From Acholeplasmataceae bacterium (lineage in GTDB: Bacteria > Bacillota_I > Bacilli_A > Acholeplasmatales > Acholeplasmataceae): 6,764 nucleotides of DNA. The notes beneath the pieces are model-generated. The model ran no database searches, was not told where the DNA came from, and saw only the letters and a program-made list of their open reading frames with translations. The position numbers and the translations under genes are program-made. The stretch is from positions 1 through 6,764 of the forward strand of contig JAFGTI010000025.1 in the NCBI GenBank assembly GCA_016934175.1, given 5' to 3'. Position 1 is the first letter of the stretch. The number at the start of each line of letters is the position of its first letter. Shown here piece by piece: positions 1-5,958 of this stretch.

Positions 1-201
1 AACGTGTTTCCATCCTTCGTAACCATTAAAATCAGAAACCAATCTTACTTCGTGAGCATTTGGAGCATAAACAGTAAAAATGGTAGAAATAACATTCGCA
101 TGATTATCACGCTTTAGATGAGCTCCCATCCACTGATGTAAATTATCTGCCCTACCTAGTAAAAATTCATTAACATTATGGTCAGAAATCAAATGTATCA
201 T
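1..201 (-). CDS. glgB: 1,4-alpha-glucan branching enzyme, N-terminal part (runs off left edge)
   Basis: GlgB cleaves an alpha-1,4 glucan chain and rejoins the piece through an alpha-1,6 bond, making the branches of glycogen in the cytoplasm. Only the first 67 codons are present. They show the start of the family's N-terminal carbohydrate-binding (CBM48) domain: a WMGAHL block at residues 24-29 (the family's LGAH signature), TVYAPNAHEVRLVSDFNGY at 43-61 (the usual FAVWAPNA...VVGDFN strand pair), then GWKH. The catalytic GH13 barrel lies beyond the window. The ATG at 201-199 was chosen because an AGGAAGTGAG ribosome binding site sits directly before it, overlapping the pullulanase stop; the gap between the two genes is 8 bases. 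It is the fourth gene of the operon. The short lead before the LGAH block implies the GlgB form without an extra N-terminal domain. Other CBM48 enzymes such as isoamylase are less likely because of the LGAH block, but the catalytic motifs cannot be checked here. Confidence 0.92.
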   Translation of the reverse strand, partial: MIHLISDHNVNEFLLGRADNLHQWMGAHLKRDNHANVISTIFTVYAPNAHEVRLVSDFNGYEGWKHV

Positions 202-212
202 CTCACTTCCTA
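202..212 (-). promoter_or_regulatory. glgB ribosome binding site overlapping the pulA stop
   Basis: On the minus strand AGGAAGTGAG immediately precedes the glgB ATG. It differs from the ideal AGGAGGTGAG by one base, with 6 bases between AGGA and the ATG. Its first two bases are the last two of the pulA TAG stop (212-210), so a ribosome terminating on pulA is already at the glgB initiation region. This supports translational coupling and fixes the glgB start. Confidence 0.8.
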
Positions 213-2168
213 TTTTTTAATATGAACAATATAAATACCTGGCTGATCAACATAGATTGAATTTTCTTCAGATACTGCTTTTTGTGATGGAAAAATCAAT
301 GTACCATTGTCTAATGACAACTTCTCAATGTTGAAATAATTTTTTATGTAATGGATTAAAATATTTTTTTTATCTTCTAATCGATATATAATTAACTGAT
401 TTTGTTTTTCAATACTCACACTCTGATTATAGTTATTTTGACGATAAAGAGCATATTTTTTTCTAATCTTTAAGAGTTTCTTTAATTTCTTTATGCTCTT
501 CTCATTGGCGTTCCAATGTATTTTATTAATTACATCAGGACTATTATATGAGTTTTCAACACCCTTTTTTGAGCGATAAAACTCTTGTCCAGCATGATAA
601 AATGGAATCCCTTGCGAAATGGCGATAAGATGATTTGCAAAATCTTGGCAAACCTTAAAATCGGGTCTTTCATATCCGCAATTAAGTAACATTTTATCAT
701 AAAAAGTCAAATTATCATGACACTCAACGTAATTAATGGATTGATTGGGTGTTGAAAACAGAGCTTGAGAACCTGTTATTACTTCCATTGCTTTTAATGT
801 CAAATGTTGATTCCCCATCGCGAAACCCAAACCTGGACCATGATTCTCTCCCTTCATGACGTTACGATAACTGTCATTAAAATGAGCAATCGTAGGAAAT
901 TGATTTTGGTTATGCATGTTAGATCGATTCTTGGAAGGTACACTACTGTTCATGTTCCACCCTTCGCCATAAAGCATAATATTGGGATTGATTGCTCTCA
1001 GAGTTCGGTCAATTTCCAGCATAGTATCAACATCCATCAAACCCATCAAATCAAATCTAAATCCATCAATTTGATAGTAAGTAGTAAAATGTGTCAAACT
1101 ATCAATGATCAATTTTCTTACCATAAAATTTCTGGTCTCTAAGTCGTTATCTAAGTAGGCTGAGTGCGTCATGAAGTGGTTATTATCATGTCTATAAAAA
1201 TAACCTGGAACGATTTCATCATATGGATAAGTCAAATGGTCAAACACATGGTTATATACAACATCCATGTTTACACCTAATTTTAATTCATGGGCTCGAT
1301 TAATCAGACTAATGAAACTATTAATTCTATCATACGGATTATTTGGATCTTTACTAAACCATCCATCAATACAAAAATATTGACTTGGATTATATCCCCA
1401 ATTATAGCTTTCATCTTTTATAGAATCATTTACTCCTTCAAAGTCAAATACAGGTAAAAGTTGGAGATGAGTCATTCCCAATTTTTTTATGTATGCCAAG
1501 ACGGAACCCTTTAATTTCTTACTATATTCCATTACACCTTCAAATAAGCCTTTAGATTCAATATCTAAACCAATAGATAAATCTCTAATATGTCCTTCGT
1601 ATATCACGGTATCTACATATTTTTTTACTTTAATTGGTGTTTTTTGAACAGGAATCGTCTTATTCCAGTCAATAATCACATTATGCTTAAGATTTGTTGC
1701 TATAGCATAAGGATCTTTAACCTCTCTAAATTCATTAACCAATCTTATTTTATAAAAGTACTCTAAGCCTTCAAAATCGCCTTCAATTTGTGAAGTCCAA
1801 ATAGGTTCCTGATAATTCATAGGGTATGAAGTTCCATCGATGACGACATATACTTCTTTTGCTACAGGTGAGAATATAGAAAAGATAACATGATTTTTGA
1901 AATATTGACACCCTAGTTTGCCACTATAGCGATATTTTTTTTCAAATTCTTTTGTGAGTGCAACTATACCTATTTCTAAAGGAATATCCATTCCATTAAT
2001 GAAAATTGTATCATTTTGGTGTAGTACTATTGGTAATTCAGTGGAAAAAAACTGATTAAAATCATCATTTTTTAACCAGTTCACCTTATTTTGATTCAAT
2101 TCAATTTGATAGATATATTCTGTACTCTCGATACGTATTAAGTTTAAACCATCTATAAAAGCTCTCAT
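210..2168 (-). CDS. pulA: Type I pullulanase (intracellular debranching enzyme)
   Basis: The enzyme hydrolyses alpha-1,6 bonds in pullulan, glycogen and branched maltodextrins. It has 652 residues, somewhat shorter than the roughly 718-residue Bacillus AmyX/PulA type, and no signal peptide, so it should act in the cytoplasm. Domain order: N-terminal beta region about 1-85; CBM48-like domain about 86-165 (FSIFSPVAKEVYVVI at 96-110); GH13 barrel about 185-550; C-terminal beta domain about 560-652. The type I pullulanase signature YNWGYNP is at 255-261. GH13 motifs are intact: DVVYNH 302-307, GFRFDLMG with nucleophile Asp373, LYGEGW with acid/base Glu402, and VECHDN with transition-state Asp485. 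The conserved GQEF-R-KKG-ENSYNSPD stretch is at 527-545. Its ATG overlaps the stop of the amylase gene by 4 bases (ATGA), with AAGGAA about 9 bases upstream, indicating translational coupling. In the pathway it removes the branches that stall the phosphorylase encoded two genes upstream. Confidence 0.96.
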   Translation of the reverse strand: MRAFIDGLNLIRIESTEYIYQIELNQNKVNWLKNDDFNQFFSTELPIVLHQNDTIFINGMDIPLEIGIVALTKEFEKKYRYSGKLGCQYFKNHVIFSIFSPVAKEVYVVIDGTSYPMNYQEPIWTSQIEGDFEGLEYFYKIRLVNEFREVKDPYAIATNLKHNVIIDWNKTIPVQKTPIKVKKYVDTVIYEGHIRDLSIGLDIESKGLFEGVMEYSKKLKGSVLAYIKKLGMTHLQLLPVFDFEGVNDSIKDESYNWGYNPSQYFCIDGWFSKDPNNPYDRINSFISLINRAHELKLGVNMDVVYNHVFDHLTYPYDEIVPGYFYRHDNNHFMTHSAYLDNDLETRNFMVRKLIIDSLTHFTTYYQIDGFRFDLMGLMDVDTMLEIDRTLRAINPNIMLYGEGWNMNSSVPSKNRSNMHNQNQFPTIAHFNDSYRNVMKGENHGPGLGFAMGNQHLTLKAMEVITGSQALFSTPNQSINYVECHDNLTFYDKMLLNCGYERPDFKVCQDFANHLIAISQGIPFYHAGQEFYRSKKGVENSYNSPDVINKIHWNANEKSIKKLKKLLKIRKKYALYRQNNYNQSVSIEKQNQLIIYRLEDKKNILIHYIKNYFNIEKLSLDNGTLIFPSQKAVSEENSIYVDQPGIYIVHIKK

Positions 2169-3457
2169 TTTAAATATTCCTTTTTTGTATCAATAATTAT
2201 AGGTTGATTATTTAATTTTATTTTACCATTAATCACTGAAATCAAGTGGTCATTCAATATATTATTATATTTCCCATCCATTAAAGGTATATCAACATTA
2301 GACTGATTTTCCAAATTAAAGATGCCTAGTAAGAATTGATTTTGATAGCTATAAGAAATAACAGCTACATCAACACTATGGTGTAGATTTACATTTCCAT
2401 CAACAAATATGGTTTGCTTTTTTATTTGAGCTAATTTTTTTATTTCGTCTGAAATTGAATTTTCTTTTTTCCATGGAACTATATCATTTTCAAATAGATT
2501 AGGTGCATGTTTAATTGCATGCTCCATGCCTCCATAAACCATAACTGTACCTTTTAGAAAGAACATTAGACTAATCATTTGAATAAAATGATTATCATCT
2601 CTAGTTTTACTTCTTAATCTCATTTGATCATGGTTTTCAAAGTTTCTAAGCTTAATGTAGTTTTTAGGATAAATGACTTCTTGCCTCATGATTTCTTCTA
2701 ACCATCTCGATAATTTTGAACTATCTTTTAAGTATGCCTCCATATAATTAAAAATATCATAGTCATAGCATATATCAAATGCATCATACATTTGTGAATC
2801 GCTAGAACACTCAAATCCCATATCTCTAAGATACTTGATGAATCGATACTCGACGGATTCTGTCAACCAAATAAGATTAGGATTGACTAAGTCAACTTGA
2901 TTTCTAGCTTCAATCCAAAACTCTAAGGGTAACAAAGGTGCAACATCACATCTAAACCCATCTACTATTTGAGCCCAGTAGGAAAGAACATTAATTAAAT
3001 AATCCCAAACAGGTCTTTTTCCAAAATCTAAATCAGCAATATCACTCCAATCACCAATACGATTCGCTAAATCTCCTTTTGCATTTCGATAAAACCAATC
3101 GGGATGTTCATTAACAAGCTTAGAATCACGTGATGTATGGTTAAAAACAATATCAATCATGACTTTCATTCCACGATGATGTGCATGATTTATTAATAAT
3201 TTAAAATCATCAAGTGTTCCTAATTCATCATGTATTGAATAGTAATCCATAATAGAATACGGACTACCTTGTTTTCCTTTTCTTGCTAATTTACCTATTG
3301 GATGAATAGGTAGAAGATAAAGTATATCAACACCTAAATTTTTAAGACGATCAAGATCATCTATGATGCCTTGAAAGTTTTGTTTTTGTGAATGTTGTCT
3401 AGGAAATACTTGATAAATGATCTTCGATCTTAAACTAACATCTGTTTTTTTAGCCAT
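2165..3457 (-). CDS. GH13 alpha-amylase family glycosidase, cytoplasmic
   Basis: A 430-residue glycoside hydrolase family 13 enzyme without a signal peptide or N-terminal CBM48/CBM34 domain, so a compact cytoplasmic alpha-glucan hydrolase. The barrel starts almost at the N-terminus (IIYQVFPRQ at 13-21) with LLPIHPIGKLARKGKQGSPY at 48-67. Catalytic motifs are present: DIVFNH 102-107, GFRCDVA with nucleophile Asp171, IWLTES with acid/base Glu200, and ENHDQ with Asp277. Between regions I and II, IADLDF (140-145) resembles the alpha-amylase form (PDLD) more than the neopullulanase MPKLN or oligo-1,6-glucosidase QPDLN form. A short beta-type C-terminal domain covers about 345-430. The ATG at 3457 is set by GAGGTGAT just upstream. 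The gene lies 10 bases after glgP and overlaps pulA by 4 bases. The family is recognisable in Firmicute genomes, but substrate specificity (alpha-amylase, maltogenic or glucosidase) cannot be read from sequence, so no gene symbol is given. Confidence 0.9.
   Translation of the reverse strand: MAKKTDVSLRSKIIYQVFPRQHSQKQNFQGIIDDLDRLKNLGVDILYLLPIHPIGKLARKGKQGSPYSIMDYYSIHDELGTLDDFKLLINHAHHRGMKVMIDIVFNHTSRDSKLVNEHPDWFYRNAKGDLANRIGDWSDIADLDFGKRPVWDYLINVLSYWAQIVDGFRCDVAPLLPLEFWIEARNQVDLVNPNLIWLTESVEYRFIKYLRDMGFECSSDSQMYDAFDICYDYDIFNYMEAYLKDSSKLSRWLEEIMRQEVIYPKNYIKLRNFENHDQMRLRSKTRDDNHFIQMISLMFFLKGTVMVYGGMEHAIKHAPNLFENDIVPWKKENSISDEIKKLAQIKKQTIFVDGNVNLHHSVDVAVISYSYQNQFLLGIFNLENQSNVDIPLMDGKYNNILNDHLISVINGKIKLNNQPIIIDTKKEYLK
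2177..2183 (-). promoter_or_regulatory. pulA ribosome binding site inside the amylase gene
   Basis: On the minus strand AAAGGAA lies 8-9 bases before the pulA ATG, within the last codons of the amylase gene (the Lys-Lys-Glu codons near its C-terminus). Together with the ATGA stop/start overlap at 2168-2165 it supports the chosen pulA start and coupled translation. Confidence 0.65.
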
Positions 3458-3459
3458 AT

Positions 3460-3467
3460 ATCACCTC
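3460..3467 (-). promoter_or_regulatory. Strong ribosome binding site of the GH13 gene, touching the glgP stop
   Basis: GAGGTGAT on the minus strand matches eight consecutive bases of the anti-Shine-Dalgarno complement AGGAGGTGAT. It starts directly after the glgP TAA stop (3470-3468) and ends two bases before the ATG at 3457. It is one of the strongest ribosome binding sites in the window and settles the start of the amylase gene. Confidence 0.8.
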
Positions 3468-5846
3468 TTAAAAACTAATCTTTTTCAGTTTCCAGAGTTC
3501 TTTATTATATTGTGTAATAGTTCGGTCTGAAGTGAAGAAACCAGAATGTGCAATATTAGCAATTGACATAGATAGCCATCTTGAACGATCCTTATAAGCC
3601 TCATTTGCTCTTTCATGTGCTTTGACATAAGCTTCAAAATCTTTTAAAACAAAGAAATAATCGCTATTGAGTAAAGCATTTAGAATATAATCAAAATATT
3701 GCGGATTAGGATATAACGTTCTTATAAAGTTGAATACTTTCTTCAAACGCTCATCTTTATCATAAATTTCTCTTGGCTTATAGCCATTAGTTGCATATAA
3801 TTTTGTAACCTCATCAGCAGTCATACCGAAAATAATTTCATTTGATATTCCTGCTTCTTTAACTATTTCTACATTAGCACCATCCATTGTTCCAATTGTG
3901 ATGGCTCCATTCATCATAAATTTCATATTTCCGGTACCACTTGCTTCTTTGGTAGCAGTTGAAATTTGTTCAGATAAATCAGCAGCAGGCATAATATATT
4001 CAGCATAAGTCACATTATAATTTCTTACAAAAACAACCTTGAGGTGTTTATTTGTTTCAACATCAGGATTAACAACTTCAGCAACTTTATCAATTAATTC
4101 TATAATCAATTTTGCCATATGATAACTTGGTGCTGCTTTCGCACCAAAAATGAATGAATGTGGATAATATGAAGCCTTAAACTCTGGGTCAGTTTTAAGT
4201 CTTTGATAAACGTAAATAATATGCAGAATATTTAGAAGTTGTCGTTTATATTCATGTAATCTCTTAACTTGAATATCAAAAATACTATTGATGTCAAGAA
4301 TAATACCTTGATCGTCATAAATAACATTCGCTAAAACTTTTTTCTTTGCGAGTTTCATTTGATGAATCTTATTTTTTGTATCTTCATCTTGTTGCAACCA
4401 ATCTAATAATTCTAATTTTCTAAGATCCTTGCGCCAATCAACTCCAATTTTCTCATCTAAAATATTTACTAATTCATGGTTCGTATGAATCAACCATCTA
4501 CGATGAGTAATACCATTGGTTTTATTATTAAATTTATCAGGATAAAGCATGTAAAATAATTTCATTTCGTGATTTTTTAAAATATCTGTGTGAAGCTGCG
4601 CCACGCCATTAACACTGAATGAACCGAAAATACAAATATGCGCCATCCGAATATGATTTTGTCCAATAAGTCCCATAATATACATTTGTTCACGATTAAA
4701 TCGTCCATCTATTTCTAGAATTTGTCTAAATCGTTTATGCATTTCTGAAATTATTTCATAAATTCTAGGTAATAAGTTTCTAAAAATTTGAATATTCCAT
4801 TTTTCTAGTGCTTCAGACAAAATCGTATGATTCGTGAATGCACAAGTTTTTGTTGTAATAGTCCATGACTCATCATATCCAAGTCCTTCTTCATCCATAA
4901 AAATACGCATCATTTCCGGAATAATCAATGTTGGATGCGTATCATTAATTTGGAATGTATAAAAATTAAAAAATTCTCTGATATCTCTCCCTAAACTTTT
5001 ATGTTCATTTATTGCTGATTTCACTCCAGCTGCACTAAAAACGTAAGATTGCATAAGTCTTAATGTCTTTCCGTCTTCAGTTGAATCGTCAGGATATAAT
5101 GCATCAGAAATCCCTCTGACCATATTAAGATACTTATCATCATGAATATCATGTTTATCACTTGGCTCAGTTGACCATAATCTCAGTTTGGTTACAACAT
5201 GATTTTGATCACCAACAATTTTTACATCATAGGGTACTGCTTTAATCCACACTGGATTAATTAATTTCGTATTTTCTACATACCCAAACAAAGGAATATT
5301 GATAGATTCTTCTTCAACCTTAGTCTCCCATATAAAAGGGTTACTTAACCACTGATCAGGAAGTTCCACTTGCTTATGATTCACAATATCTTGTTTAAAG
5401 AATCCATGTTGATATCTTAAACTGTTACCATACAAAGGTAATGATAGAGATGCAGCAGAATCTAAGAAACATGCAGCTAAGCGTCCTAATCCACCATTGC
5501 CTAATCCAGCATCAACCTCAGCATGCTCAATTTCATTTAAATCTATATTCATTTCCTTAAAAGCATTTTTCACTATATCGTAATAACCACTATTCTGTAG
5601 GTTGTTTGTAATCAATCTACCCATTAAAAATTCCATGGAAAAATAGATTGTTTTCTTTAGTTTCTTATCTTTTACGACCTGATTAGTTTTCTCATAATCT
5701 TCAAGAAGTGTTTGATTTAACATGCCAGCTAATGTTGCATATCTCTGATATAGTGTTGAACCTTCTAGACTCACATTGTATGTATCTTTTAAATTTTCTA
5801 TAAATACTTTTTTAAAGGTATCTTTATGATTCATTGCATTTTGCAT
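3468..5846 (-). CDS. glgP: Glycogen/maltodextrin phosphorylase (GT35)
   Basis: Pyridoxal-phosphate enzyme that releases glucose-1-phosphate from the non-reducing ends of alpha-1,4 glucans in the cytoplasm. At 792 residues it is close to full length for bacterial phosphorylases (E. coli MalP about 797, GlgP about 815). Seen along the chain: YFSMEFLMGR 68-77; DAGLGNGGLGRLAACFLDS 112-130; INDTHPT 300-306; FTNHTILSEALEKW 337-350; NGITHRRWL 444-452; KRLHEYKRQLLN 528-539; GAKAAPSYHMAK 568-579; and EASGTGNMKF 634-643, where Lys642 is the expected PLP-binding lysine. GTMDGANVEI (652-661) and SDRTI (773-777) complete the family pattern. The first ATG is preferred over the Met at codon 5 because AAAGGAG lies 7 bases upstream of it. 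It is the first gene of the operon, 102 bases after malG and 10 bases before the GH13 gene. Linkage to glgB and pulA favours glycogen as substrate, but maltodextrin phosphorylase (malP) cannot be excluded, since the malG gene is also adjacent. Confidence 0.97.
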   Translation of the reverse strand: MQNAMNHKDTFKKVFIENLKDTYNVSLEGSTLYQRYATLAGMLNQTLLEDYEKTNQVVKDKKLKKTIYFSMEFLMGRLITNNLQNSGYYDIVKNAFKEMNIDLNEIEHAEVDAGLGNGGLGRLAACFLDSAASLSLPLYGNSLRYQHGFFKQDIVNHKQVELPDQWLSNPFIWETKVEEESINIPLFGYVENTKLINPVWIKAVPYDVKIVGDQNHVVTKLRLWSTEPSDKHDIHDDKYLNMVRGISDALYPDDSTEDGKTLRLMQSYVFSAAGVKSAINEHKSLGRDIREFFNFYTFQINDTHPTLIIPEMMRIFMDEEGLGYDESWTITTKTCAFTNHTILSEALEKWNIQIFRNLLPRIYEIISEMHKRFRQILEIDGRFNREQMYIMGLIGQNHIRMAHICIFGSFSVNGVAQLHTDILKNHEMKLFYMLYPDKFNNKTNGITHRRWLIHTNHELVNILDEKIGVDWRKDLRKLELLDWLQQDEDTKNKIHQMKLAKKKVLANVIYDDQGIILDINSIFDIQVKRLHEYKRQLLNILHIIYVYQRLKTDPEFKASYYPHSFIFGAKAAPSYHMAKLIIELIDKVAEVVNPDVETNKHLKVVFVRNYNVTYAEYIMPAADLSEQISTATKEASGTGNMKFMMNGAITIGTMDGANVEIVKEAGISNEIIFGMTADEVTKLYATNGYKPREIYDKDERLKKVFNFIRTLYPNPQYFDYILNALLNSDYFFVLKDFEAYVKAHERANEAYKDRSRWLSMSIANIAHSGFFTSDRTITQYNKELWKLKKISF

Positions 5847-5853
5847 TTGAGTG

Positions 5854-5860
5854 CTCCTTT
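5854..5860 (-). promoter_or_regulatory. glgP ribosome binding site
   Basis: AAAGGAG on the minus strand is followed by a 7-base spacer (CACTCAA) and the ATG at 5846-5844. It fits the first Met and not the in-frame Met four codons later, so it decides the glgP start. Confidence 0.88.
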
Positions 5861-5861
5861 T

Positions 5862-5881
5862 ATAATAATATACATTATTAT
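5862..5881 (-). repeat. AT-only inverted repeat in the glgP leader
   Basis: On the minus strand ATAATAAT is followed by GTAT and then ATTATTAT, an 8-base perfect inverted repeat with a 4-base loop. It runs from the end of the proposed -10 box almost to the ribosome binding site. It could be a weak leader hairpin or a protein site, but in such AT-rich DNA it may be chance. Confidence 0.35.
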
Positions 5882-5888
5882 TCTATCA
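5880..5888 (-). promoter_or_regulatory. Probable extended -10 promoter of the glgP operon
   Basis: On the minus strand TGATAGAAT gives an extended -10 (TG, one base, TAGAAT), one base off the TATAAT consensus. Transcription would start at about 5873, leaving a short leader of roughly 25 bases before glgP. No good -35 box stands 16-18 bases upstream (the sequence there is about AGAGGA), which suits an extended -10 or an activator-dependent promoter. It lies downstream of the malG terminator and the cre-like site, as an operon promoter should. No transcript data support it. Confidence 0.5.
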
Positions 5889-5911
5889 TGAATTCTCAGA
5901 AATCCTCTTGA

Positions 5912-5925
5912 TGATACCGATTTCA
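5912..5925 (-). promoter_or_regulatory. cre-like operator (CcpA or another LacI-family regulator)
   Basis: The minus-strand sequence TGAAATCGGTATCA matches every fixed position of the cre consensus TGWAANCGNTNWCA, with the central CG expected of LacI-family operators. It is nearly palindromic: the plus strand, TGATACCGATTTCA, misses the consensus at one position. It lies between the malG terminator and the proposed glgP -10, roughly 40-50 bases upstream of the predicted start point. This would suit activation or upstream repression of the glucan operon in response to preferred sugar or maltodextrin. Whether the bound protein is CcpA or a MalR-like local regulator cannot be told; no regulator gene is in the window. 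Confidence 0.65.
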
Positions 5926-5929
5926 CATT

Positions 5930-5958
5930 AAAAAAAAAGGATGATTTCTCATCCTTTT
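5930..5958 (-). terminator. Intrinsic terminator of the malG transcript, overlapping its stop codon
   Basis: On the minus strand AAAAGGATGA (5958-5949), loop GAAA (5948-5945) and TCATCCTTTT (5944-5935) form a perfect 10-base stem with a stable GNRA-type tetraloop. A run of nine T (5938-5930) follows, four of which also pair in the stem base. The left arm contains the last sense codons and the TGA stop of malG. It separates the permease transcript from the glgP operon. The structure is near symmetric, but no convergent gene is present. Confidence 0.9.

Noticed and set aside
804..1142. Open frame of 112 codons on the plus strand.
   Set aside because: It lies wholly antisense to the catalytic core of pulA, has no ribosome binding site I can see, and its translation shows no recognisable domain. 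It is a shadow frame.
210..2168. Possible truncation of pulA, since 652 residues is shorter than Bacillus AmyX.
   Set aside because: All domains and catalytic motifs are present in order, the start is supported by an overlap and ribosome binding site, and a C-terminal beta domain follows the barrel. It looks like a naturally shorter member.
3441..3451. T-rich run near the start of the GH13 gene as a terminator.
   Set aside because: It is on the non-transcribed side for these genes, lies within coding sequence (Lys codons near the N-terminus), and has no GC-rich stem before it.
5832..5834. Second in-frame ATG of glgP (codon 5) as the start.
   Set aside because: The AAAGGAG site is 7 bases from the first ATG but 19 from this one, so the first ATG is preferred.
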